From NCBI RefSeq assembly GCF_000744785.1, contig NZ_JQMO01000002.1, positions 620,001 to 684,000 of the forward strand: a DNA stretch of 64,000 bases, read 5' to 3'. The position numbers were made by a program, and so were the translations under genes. The notes beneath the pieces are model-generated. The model did no database searches. It worked only from the letters and a program-made list of their open reading frames with translations, and was not told the DNA's origin. Below are positions 41,622-50,200 of the stretch, piece by piece (the stretch's first letter is position 1; each line of letters opens with the position of its first letter). The stretch is from Kitasatospora azatica KCTC 9699. GTDB lineage: Bacteria; Actinomycetota; Actinomycetes; Streptomycetales; Streptomycetaceae.

Positions 41622-42629
41622 CTACTCGAGTTCGAGGACCAGCTTTCCGGTGTTCTCGCCGGCGAAGAGCATCTGCAGCACCGCCGGGAAGTCGTCGACA
41701 CTGCCCTTGACCACGTGCTCCTTGACGGTGAGTCGGCCCGCGGCGATCCAGCCGGCGATCTCGCGGGCGGCCTCCTTGAAGCGGGGGGCGTAGTCGAACA
41801 CCACGAAGCCCTCCATCCGGGCGCGCCGCACCAGCAGGGTCAGGTAGTTCGACGGGCCCTGGACGGCGGTCTCGTTGTTGTACTGGCTGATCGCACCACA
41901 GATCACCACCCGGGCGTGCATCGCCAGGCGGGTGAGCACGGCGTCCAGGATCTCGCCGCCGACGTTGTCGAAGTAGACGTCCACGCCGTCCGGGGCGTGC
42001 TCGCGCAGTGCCTTCCGGACGTCCTGGGTGCGGTAGTCGATCGCCGCGTCGAAGCCGAGTTCCTCGGTCAGCAGGGCGCACTTGGCGGCGCCGCCGGCGA
42101 TCCCGATGACGCGGCAGCCCTTCAGTTTGGCGATCTGGCCGACCAGGCTGCCCACGGCGCCGGCCGCGCCGGAGACCACCACCGTCTCGCCCTCCTTGAG
42201 CGCGCCGACGTCCAGCAGGCCGAAGTACGCGGTCATGCCGGACATGCCCAGGGCGCCGAGGAAGGTGGCGGGCGGGGCGAGCGACGGTTCGATCTTCAAT
42301 GCGCCGCGGCCGTCGGAGACCACCTGCTCCTGTACTCCGAAGCTGCCGACGACCAGGTCACCGGGGGCGAAGCCGGGGTGGCTGGACTCGGTGACCTCGA
42401 CGACCGAGGCGGCCCGCATGACCTCGCCGAGGCCGACCGGCGGCAGGTAGGAGGGGCGGTCGTCGAGCCAGCCGCGCATCGCCGGGTCCAGCGAGATGAA
42501 CCGGGTGACTCCCGCGAACTGGCCCTCTCCCGGCGCCGCGACCGGCTCGGAGACATGGCTCCAGTCCTCCGGCTTGAGGGCGCCCACCGGGCGGGCGGCG
42601 AGGCGGATCTGGCGGTTCATCTGGGACAT
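41622..42629 (-). CDS. NADP-dependent MDR oxidoreductase (leukotriene-B4 dehydrogenase / CurA-like)
   Basis: Protein of 335 aa. MNRQIRLAARPVGALKPEDW, FISLDPAMRGWLDDRPSYLP PVGLGEVMRA, LGMSGMTAYFGLLDVGALKE GETVVVSGAAGAVGSLVGQI (NADP-binding GxGxxG-type loop) and VDVYFDNVGGEILD are diagnostic for zinc-independent MDR 2-alkenal/prostaglandin reductases. These reduce the C=C of alpha,beta-unsaturated carbonyls. ATG 42629 is 73 bp after a palindromic operator of TetR type. It follows the aat gene on the same strand. Confidence 0.92.
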   Translation of the reverse strand: MSQMNRQIRLAARPVGALKPEDWSHVSEPVAAPGEGQFAGVTRFISLDPAMRGWLDDRPSYLPPVGLGEVMRAASVVEVTESSHPGFAPGDLVVGSFGVQEQVVSDGRGALKIEPSLAPPATFLGALGMSGMTAYFGLLDVGALKEGETVVVSGAAGAVGSLVGQIAKLKGCRVIGIAGGAAKCALLTEELGFDAAIDYRTQDVRKALREHAPDGVDVYFDNVGGEILDAVLTRLAMHARVVICGAISQYNNETAVQGPSNYLTLLVRRARMEGFVVFDYAPRFKEAAREIAGWIAAGRLTVKEHVVKGSVDDFPAVLQMLFAGENTGKLVLELE

Positions 42630-42701
42630 GGCTCACTCTCCTGCTACCTGACCGCGTTGGCCGGCGGCCCGACCGGCCACTTTCGAGGCCGCGACAGCAG
42701 T

Positions 42702-42717
42702 CTAAGCAAGCGCTTAG
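42702..42717. promoter_or_regulatory. TetR-type operator before the MDR gene
   Basis: CTAAGCAAGCGCTTAG is an inverted repeat (CTAAGC/GCTTAG with central AAGC). This form is common for actinomycete TetR repressors. It is 73 bp upstream of the MDR start. Its right half lies in a 25-bp tandem duplication. Confidence 0.6.
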
Positions 42718-42754
42718 TCACCTGACCAGAGCAAGCGCTTAGTCACCTGACCAG
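42705..42754. repeat. Exact 25-bp tandem duplication at the aat 3' end
   Basis: Two identical 25-bp units (42705-42729 and 42730-42754) begin AGCAAGCGCTTAGTCACCTG. The second unit encodes the last aat codons and TAA stop (42739-42741); the first copies that segment downstream and supplies most of the TetR-type operator. Confidence 0.9.
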
Positions 42755-43674
42755 ACCGGGGCGTCCGCCGACCCGGAGAGCATCGACGCCAGCCGTCGGG
42801 CCGGACGCAGTGCGGTGGGCAGTGCGGCGGGCCCGTCGCCGCACCCGAGAATCGACAGGTACTGGTCGCGGGTGATGGTGGCCGCGCCCAGGCTGCGTAC
42901 GTGCGGGCTGTCCCACTGCGCGTCCAGCAGCAGACCGCCGGCCTCGGCGAACCGGTCCGAGAGGTCGGCCAGCGCGACCCGCGAGGCGTCCGGGCGGCGG
43001 TGGAACATCGAGTCCAGGCTGAGCACCGGCCCCACCTGCACCCCGAACGCACCGCCGATCAGCTCCCCGGCCTCCCCACCCTCGCCACCCTCGCCGCCGT
43101 CCCCGTCCGCCGAGCCCGGCCGGCCCGGTCGGCCCTCCCCGCGCTCCCAGACCTCCACGCTGTGCGCCCAGCCCTCCTCGTGCAGCCGGTCGAGGCTGCC
43201 GCCCAGCTCGGCGGTCAGCCAGTGCTGCTCGCGGCCGGCCGCGCAGCCGGCCACGACCCGGGCGAAGTCCTGGTCCACGCTGGTCCACCAGTCCAGCCGG
43301 TTGCGCAGCCGACGGGCCAGTCGGCGCCCGAGGTGCACCCGGCCCGGCCCGATCACCGGCCGCGGGTCGGGTGACCACCAGGCCACCTCGTACGGCACCT
43401 CGTACGGCACATCACCGGCCCCGCCGCCCCCCGCCCCCGGACCGGCCCCCTCCCCCACCCCCAGCACCGCGACCACACCGGCCGCGACCAGGTCCTCGAA
43501 GAGCGCCTCGTTGAGGCACCGCGTGTACTCGTCGGGTGCGGGCATCGGGAAGAGCCCCCGGCGGTAGGCCGCGAGCAGGCTCCCCGGCGTCAGGTCGGCG
43601 CAGAAGGCGGCCGGCGCGTCGCCCGGCGCGCCGGCCAGTTCCAGCGCGTCCCAGCTCGGCAGCCGGGCCGTCAC
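42739..43674 (-). CDS. aat: Leucyl/phenylalanyl-tRNA-protein transferase homologue (diverged Aat)
   Basis: Protein of 311 aa, longer than the usual 230-250. The GNAT-like C-terminal fold is clear: LFPMP near 41, WWSPDPRPVI at 99-108, RLHEEGWAHSVEVW, LIGGAFGVQVG, GLLLDAQWDSPHVRSLGA. Canonical enzymes read GESMF at the active site; this one reads LDSMF (220-224), so Gly-Glu is replaced by Leu-Asp, and the W-I-N/T-R loop is WLTAELGG. Two low-complexity insertions are present, at 73-88 (Gly/Ala) and 178-204 (Gly/Glu). ATG 43674 overlaps the NRPS stop (ATGA), so the two are coupled. It may move an amino acid from tRNA to a protein N-terminus or to a small molecule made by the NRPS. Confidence 0.82.
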   Translation of the reverse strand: MTARLPSWDALELAGAPGDAPAAFCADLTPGSLLAAYRRGLFPMPAPDEYTRCLNEALFEDLVAAGVVAVLGVGEGAGPGAGGGGAGDVPYEVPYEVAWWSPDPRPVIGPGRVHLGRRLARRLRNRLDWWTSVDQDFARVVAGCAAGREQHWLTAELGGSLDRLHEEGWAHSVEVWERGEGRPGRPGSADGDGGEGGEGGEAGELIGGAFGVQVGPVLSLDSMFHRRPDASRVALADLSDRFAEAGGLLLDAQWDSPHVRSLGAATITRDQYLSILGCGDGPAALPTALRPARRLASMLSGSADAPVWSGD

Positions 43675-46600
43675 CGCGCCCCCTCGGCGGCAGCCGCCCC
43701 CGCCCCCAACCAGCCGCTGGAGAACAGCTGGCCGAGGTACAGGTCGAGCAGCGCGTCGTCCACCGGCGGTAGCTCGATGCCGCTGCCGCGCAGCGCCCGG
43801 TCCGCCTTCGCGTGGTCGAACAGCGGGAAGGTCGGCCGGAAGTACATCTCACTGATCGACAGTTCGGTGCCCGGGCAGCGGTCGACGAAGAGCGGCACGA
43901 ACGGGGTCATCGGATGCGTCGGGTGCCGGGCGGCGAACCGCACCAGCTCCTCCACCCAGGCCGGGTACGGGATTTCCCGCACCGGGTGGCCGCGGACCCG
44001 CAGCCGTTCGGCGAGCGCGCCGAGCGGCACCGGGCGCGGGCTGGCCAGGTGGTAGACATCGCCGGTGGCGCGGGCGTGCGCGGCCAGGTAGGCGAACGCC
44101 CGGCTGAACCGGTCGGCCGGCACGAAGTCCAGCATCAGCCGAACGTCCGGACAACTTCCGCTGTCTACCAGGTACTTGACGATGGCGGCGAGCTCGGTAC
44201 GGGTGTTCAGCACGCCGTTGGTCAGGTCACCGGTGACGTCGTTGGTCCGCACGACGGTGACCGGCAGACCGGCGGCGGCCGCGTGGTGCAGCAGCTCCTC
44301 GGCCACCCACTTGCTCTCCACATAGCCGACGCCCAGCCGTTGCGGGTGGTCCAGTGGCGTCTCCTCGGTGACCTCCGGGACGCCGACCGCGCCGAAGCCG
44401 GCCAGCACCGCGAGGGTGGACAGGTAGTGCACCGGAATGCCCCGGGAGTGCCCGGCGAGCCGCACCACCTCGCGGGTCGCCGACACGTTGGCCGCCCGCA
44501 GCTGGTGGTACGGGTAGATGAAGTTGACCTCGCCGCCGAGGTGGTGGATCGCGTCCAGGGAGTCCGCCAGCTCCTCGAAGCGGCGCTCGGACAGGCCGAG
44601 CCGGGGCGAGCCGAGGTCCCCGACCAGCGGGACCACCCGGTCCCAGCCGTCGATCCCGCGGCCGCCGGTGGCGGCCGGGTCCCGGCAGAGGAAGTGCTGG
44701 TGGGCGGCCCGGATCCGCTCCAGCGCGTGTTCCTCGTCGGGCGAGCGGACCAGGCAGAGGATCCGGGCCTCGGTGGTGGCCAGCAGGGTGGCCAGCAGGT
44801 GCGTCCCGCAGAACCCGGTCGCGCCGGTGAGCAGCAGCTGCCCGGGGCGGTCCCGGCGGGGCAGCGGCCGCCCGGTGGTGCGCACCGGGACCTCGCCCAG
44901 GGCGGCTTCGGCGACGAGGTCGACCGACTGCCCGTTGGCGGTGTTCGGGCCGGCCCGCGCGGTGTCGATCGCGGCGGCGAACGCGTCGAGGCCGGAGTCG
45001 CGCAGCAGTGAGCGGGTCAGGAAGCGGATCCAGGTCACCTCGATGCCGAACATGATCCGCGCCCGGGCCAGCATCTCCATCAGCAGCAGCGAGTTGCCGC
45101 CGAGCTCGAAGAAGTCGTCGTCGTCCCGGACAGTCTCGACCTGCAGCACCTCCGACCAGAGCCGCGTCACTGCGGCGCGGGCGGCCCGCGAGCCGGCCGG
45201 GCGGCCGGACCCGCCGGCCCGGCCGGCGGCCTCCCGGGCGGGCGCGCCGGCCGAGTCCTGGCCTTCCTCGTTGCGGCGGTTGACCTGCGGTTCGGTGCGT
45301 GGCAGCCGGCGGCGGTCGATCTTCCCGGCCGCGGTCAGCGGCATCCGCTCGAGCAGCACGAACTCGGCGGGCACCATGAACTCGGGCAGCCGCTCGATCA
45401 GGAAACGTCGCAGGGCCGCCCGGCGGGCGCCGGCGTCGGACTCGTCGCGGTCGGCCAGGGTGTAGTAGGCGGTCAGGCTGCGTTCGGTGTCGCCGTTGTC
45501 GTCGGCGCAGACCCGGGCCAGCCGCACCGACCGGTGGGTGGCGAGGACAGACTCGATCTCGACCGGGTCCACCCGGAAGCCGCGCACCTTCACCTGGTCG
45601 TCGAGTCGGCCGAGCAGCTCCAGGTGCCCGTCCGAGCGCCACCGGCCGGCGTCCCCGGTGTGGTACATCCGCTCGCCGGGCAGGTCCGCGTACGGGTCGG
45701 GGAGGAAGCGTTCGGCGGTGAGCCCGGGGCGCTGCCAGTAGCCGAGGGCCAGTCCGGGGCCGCCGAGGTGGATCTCGCCCTTCTCGCCGGGGCGCACCGG
45801 GCGCAGCTCGGGGTCCAGCAGGTGCACCCGGGTGCCGGGGAGCGGCTTGCCGATCGGCACGGGTGCGGAGGGTGCCGCGCGGAGCTGGTCGGCGGTCACC
45901 TCCCAGAGCGTGGAGGTGACGGCGGCCTCGGTCACTCCGTAGGCGTTGAGCAACCGGGTGCCGGGCAGTCGGCGCAGGCAGGTGCGGCAGTCCTCGGCGT
46001 GCACGGTGTCCCCGCCGACGATCAGTAACCGCAGGCCCGGCGGCGCCGGGTCGTGGTCGGAGAGCAGGTTGAGCAGGTGGTGCCAGTACGCGGGTGTCAG
46101 GTCGGCGACGGTCAGGCCGAGCCCGGGCATCCGGTCCAGCAGTTCGGTGGGGGCCCAGGTGGTGACGCCGCCGAGCACCAGGGTCGCCCCGCTGACCAGG
46201 GTCGCGAAGATCTGCTCCAGCGAGGTGTCGAAGCCGAGGGCCGCGAGCTGCAGCACCCGGTCGGCCGGTGACAGCCCGTAGGCCGCGGTGACCCGGTTCA
46301 GGGTGAACACCAGTGAGCGGTGGGTGACCAGGACGCCCTTGGGGGTCCCGGTGGTGCCGGCGGTGTAGATCAGGTAGGCGGGGTCGGACGGCAGGGCGGC
46401 GTCGGGCGGCGGCGCGCCCGGGCCCCGCGAGCGGGCGCCGGTGCGGTACTCCTCGATCAGCACCGGTTCGGCCGGGCCGGCACCGAAGCGTCCGCGGTGA
46501 CCGCGGCTGGTGATCAGCAGCTCGGCCGCGCAGTCCGCCACCAGCCGCTGCAGCCGGCGGTCGGGGTGGGTCGGGTCGAGCGGCAGGAAGGCGCCGCCGG

Positions 46601-47033
46601 CCTTGAGCACCGCGAGCAGGGCCACCACCAGATCGGTGCTGCGGGGCAGGCAGACCGGCACCACGCTGCCGGGCCGGACGCCCAGGCCGCGCAGTTGTCC
46701 GGCCAGCCGGTCGGCGCGCCGGTCGAGTTCCCGGTAGCTGAGTTCGCCCTCCTCCCCGACCACCGCGACGGCCTGCGGACTTCGCGCAGCCTGATCCCGA
46801 AACAGTTTGTGCACGGTGTTTCCGTCGGCGGTCCGGCGATCGGCCCGGATCGGGTCGGTCCAGCGTTTCTCGATCTCCGCCAGCGCGGCCTGCCGGGAAT
46901 GCGATTCGAATACGGACTGCCAACCGGACGGAATCGGAACGTCACCGGTCCAGAGTGCGAACTGGCCGGCTCCGTTGCGCAGAGCGGTGTGGCGCCTAGT
47001 GCTGTGCGGTATCGCGTCGGGAGAATCATCCAC
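43671..47033 (-). CDS. MbtH-A-PCP-reductase nonribosomal peptide synthetase
   Basis: Protein of 1120 aa. MbtH-like domain at 18-65 (GQFALWTGDVPIPSGWQSVF, EKRWTD; Trp 28, 38, 58). Adenylation domain about 72-590: YLIYTAGTTGTPKG 220-233, LGFDTSLEQIF 266-276, NAYGVTEA 363-370, YHTGD 457-461, GRLDDQVKVRGFRVDP 475-490, Lys571. PCP about 620-690 with FFELGGNSLL (Ser648). Thioester reductase about 732-1110: LLTGATGFCG 734-743, YVESK 904-908. It would activate one amino acid and release it as an aldehyde or alcohol. Codon 336 is TTA. GTG 47033 is preferred because the longer TTG start at 47117 overlaps a -10-like TATAGT. The aat gene overlaps its end. Confidence 0.92.
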   Translation of the reverse strand: MDDSPDAIPHSTRRHTALRNGAGQFALWTGDVPIPSGWQSVFESHSRQAALAEIEKRWTDPIRADRRTADGNTVHKLFRDQAARSPQAVAVVGEEGELSYRELDRRADRLAGQLRGLGVRPGSVVPVCLPRSTDLVVALLAVLKAGGAFLPLDPTHPDRRLQRLVADCAAELLITSRGHRGRFGAGPAEPVLIEEYRTGARSRGPGAPPPDAALPSDPAYLIYTAGTTGTPKGVLVTHRSLVFTLNRVTAAYGLSPADRVLQLAALGFDTSLEQIFATLVSGATLVLGGVTTWAPTELLDRMPGLGLTVADLTPAYWHHLLNLLSDHDPAPPGLRLLIVGGDTVHAEDCRTCLRRLPGTRLLNAYGVTEAAVTSTLWEVTADQLRAAPSAPVPIGKPLPGTRVHLLDPELRPVRPGEKGEIHLGGPGLALGYWQRPGLTAERFLPDPYADLPGERMYHTGDAGRWRSDGHLELLGRLDDQVKVRGFRVDPVEIESVLATHRSVRLARVCADDNGDTERSLTAYYTLADRDESDAGARRAALRRFLIERLPEFMVPAEFVLLERMPLTAAGKIDRRRLPRTEPQVNRRNEEGQDSAGAPAREAAGRAGGSGRPAGSRAARAAVTRLWSEVLQVETVRDDDDFFELGGNSLLLMEMLARARIMFGIEVTWIRFLTRSLLRDSGLDAFAAAIDTARAGPNTANGQSVDLVAEAALGEVPVRTTGRPLPRRDRPGQLLLTGATGFCGTHLLATLLATTEARILCLVRSPDEEHALERIRAAHQHFLCRDPAATGGRGIDGWDRVVPLVGDLGSPRLGLSERRFEELADSLDAIHHLGGEVNFIYPYHQLRAANVSATREVVRLAGHSRGIPVHYLSTLAVLAGFGAVGVPEVTEETPLDHPQRLGVGYVESKWVAEELLHHAAAAGLPVTVVRTNDVTGDLTNGVLNTRTELAAIVKYLVDSGSCPDVRLMLDFVPADRFSRAFAYLAAHARATGDVYHLASPRPVPLGALAERLRVRGHPVREIPYPAWVEELVRFAARHPTHPMTPFVPLFVDRCPGTELSISEMYFRPTFPLFDHAKADRALRGSGIELPPVDDALLDLYLGQLFSSGWLGAGAAAAEGAR

Positions 47034-47147
47034 GGCTCGGACCTCGGGGTGGGCACCGGGAATTGGGGGAATCTGGCGGCTGCTCCGGGACATCGGGCGC
47101 ACTGCTGTCCATGCCAACTATACTCACCATAGATCGCCGAACACGGC

Positions 47148-47173
47148 CCCACCGATCGATCCCACCGATCGCC
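47148..47173. repeat. 13-bp direct repeat in the NRPS/GGDEF divergent gap
   Basis: CCCACCGATCGAT and CCCACCGATCGCC are adjacent, 11 of 13 bases alike. They lie just upstream of the NRPS promoter-like TATAGT and 62 bp from the GGDEF gene, so they could be a regulator site. Confidence 0.5.
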
Positions 47174-47234
47174 GAAGAGGGCCTTTTCCGTCCAACCGCT
47201 GCAACCCCGTGATCTCACGGAGGAGGTAGCACTC

Positions 47235-50200
47235 TTGACTCGTCGACGACAGCAACTCATGGTCGGCTACCTGGTCTGGATGGCGACCTTCACCGGTATT
47301 TACTACGCGTATCCAAACCAACGGATCATCTGGTGGACCGGCATCGGCCTCGGTGGCGTCGCCGCCATCGTGGTGGGCGTCAGGCTCAACCGGCCGTCCC
47401 GCGCGCTGCCCTGGCTGCTGCTCGCGCTGGCGAACTTCAGCTTCACCTGCGGCGAGGTCGTCCAGGTGGTGCAGACCCAGTTCCTGAACCTCAACAACCC
47501 GTTCCCCTCGGTGGCCGACGGCTTCTACCTCGCCGAGTACGTGCTCTACGCGCTGGGCGTCTGGGGGTTCATCCGCTGGCGAACGGCCCATCAGGACCGG
47601 GCCAGCCTGATCGACGCACTCACCCTGACCGTCGGCCTCGGGCTGCTCGCCTGGATCTACCTGATCCTGCCGTACGTCCACACACCCGAACTGACCTGGA
47701 TTCAGAAGGCGATCTCGATCGCCTACCCGCTGGGCGACGTCCTGATCCTGGCGATGCTGCTGCGGCTGCTGGTCCCGCGCGGCGGCAAGAGCCCCGCCCT
47801 GCTGCTGCTCACCGTCGGCAGTATCGGCCTGCTGGTCTCCGACGTCCTGTACGGCCTCATCCAGCTGCACGGCACCTGGCGGATCGGGACCCCGGTGGAC
47901 CTCGGCTGGGCCGCCTTCTACTGCGCCTGGGGCGCCGCCGCGCTGCACCCGTCGATGGTCGAGCTGACCAGGCCGATCCCCACCCAGCAGACCGACATCA
48001 CCGCGGGCCGGCTGGCCCTGCTCACCCTCGCCTCGCTGATCGCGCCGGGAATCCTGCTGATCGAGGCCGCGCACGGCATCACCTCGCACGCCGCCGTGAT
48101 CGGCGCCTTCTCCGCCGTGCTCTTCCTGCTGGTGCTCTCCCGACTGGCCGGGGTGGTGCTGGTGCACCGTCAGGCGCTGGCCCGCGAACGGGCACTGCGC
48201 GAGGCCGGCGCCTCACTGACCGCCGCGGTGGCGCTGGAACAGGTCGCGGACACCGTGCAGGCCGTGGCGACCCGGCTGATGCCCCGGGAGGACGGCCACC
48301 GGGCGGTGCTGGCGGTACGGGAGGACGGGGTGCTGCGGGTCCGGCAGGGCCGGCGCGACCCCGAGCAGCGCCAGGACATCGAGCAGCGGCAGGCCATCGA
48401 ACAGCGGCAGGACATCGAGCGGCCGCAGGCGATCGAGCAGCGGCAGGTAGCAGGGCACCGGAAGGCTGTCGAGCTGCGGCAGCAGGACGGGCAGCGACAG
48501 GTGGCCGAGTACTCCGACCAGATCCTCACGCTGGCCTCGGTCCGGCAGACCACGCTGCTGCGCGTCGAGGAGCTCGGGCCCGAGTTCGCCGCCTTCCTGA
48601 ACGGGATGCCGACCGCGCTGGTGTCACCCCTGGTGCTGGCGCAGCGGCCGTCCGGCGATCCGCTGATCGGGGTGCTGATCGTCACCGGCACCGAGCAGGA
48701 ACTCACCGCCTTATGGGGCTCGCTGGAGATCGTCGCGGCCCAGTCGGCGCTGGCTCTCGAACGGGTGATGCTCAGCCAGGAGGTCAACCGGCGCAACAGT
48801 GAGGCGTACTTCCGCACCCTGGTGCAGAACTCCTCGGACGTGATCCTGATCCTCGCCGGCGACGACCGGATCCGGTACGCGAGTTCCTCGGCCGAGCGGG
48901 TGCTCGGCTACCCACAGCTGGACGGCACCCGGCTGATCGATCTGGTGCCCACCGAGGACAGCCGGGCGGTGGGCCGGGCGGTGGCCCGGATGCGTTCGCG
49001 CGAGCAGCACGGCCGGCACGACAGCGGCGAGCACGGCGGCCACAACGACTACGGCGAACAGCGCGAGCACTGGCGGCTGCTGCGCAACGACGGCACCCCG
49101 ATCGAGGCCGAGGTGCGCTGCAACGACCTGCGCGAGGACCCCACCGTCGGCGGGCTGGTGCTCACCCTGCGGGACGTCACCGAGCAGCGCCAGATGGAAC
49201 GCGAACTCACCCACCGGGCCTTCCACGACTCGCTGACCGGCCTGGCCAACCGGGTGCTGTTCCAGGACCGGGTCGGCCACGCGCTCTCCCGCAGTTCGCG
49301 CAGCGGCACCGTGACCGGGGTGCTCTTCCTCGACCTGGACGACTTCAAGGTGGTCAACGACACCCAGGGCCACGCGGTCGGTGACGAGCTGCTGGTGGCG
49401 GTCTCGCTGCGGGTGTCGACCGCGCTGCGCACCTCGGACACCGCGGCGCGCCTGGGCGGCGACGAGTTCGCGGTGCTGGTCGAGGACGCGCTGACGGCCG
49501 CCGACGTCGGCGAGATCGCCGACATCGTGCTGGGCACCTTCGCCGAGCCGTTCCGGCTCAGCTCGGGCGCGGTCCGGGTGGCCGCCAGCCTCGGCGTCGC
49601 GACCACCGAGGACAGCGTCCACGCGGCGGAGCTGCTCACCCACGCCGACCTGGCGCTGTACGCGGCCAAGGCGGCCGGGAAACGGCAGTGGCGGCAGTAC
49701 CAGCCGGCTCTGCAGGCCGGCCTGATCGAACGTCATGAACTGGGCGAGCACCTGGACTCGGCCATCGCGATCGCCGACTCGGCGTTCGCCCTGCACTACC
49801 AGCCGATCGTCGACCTCGCCACCGGTGACCTGGTGGCCTTCGAGGCACTGGTCCGCTGGCCGCACGACCAGCGCGGCATGGTGCTGCCCGACGAGTTCAT
49901 CCCGGTGGCGGAGGAGAGCGGGCAGATCGTCCAGCTCGGCGCCTGGGTGCTGGAGCGGGCCGCCGAGGACACCGCCCGCTGGCAGCGGATGAGCACTGCC
50001 GACCGCCAGGCCGGCCGTCGTCCGCCGCTGCACGTGAACGTGAACGTCTCGGCCCGGCAGTTCCGCGACGCCGGCTTCGTCGACGTGGTGCGCGACACCG
50101 TCCGCAACTCCGGGATCGCCCCCGGCTCGCTGATCCTGGAGCTGACCGAGAGCGTGCTGATGCGCCGTGACGAGCGGGTCCGGGCCGACATGCAGGCGCT

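Noticed and set aside
47034..47117. Longer NRPS starting at TTG 47117
   Set aside because: The added 28 residues have no homology features, no ribosome site is present and the codon overlaps a -10-like TATAGT; GTG 47033 fits the MbtH start better.
48363..48452. CRISPR-like repeats
   Set aside because: Units are contiguous without spacers and in frame with the GGDEF-EAL coding sequence.
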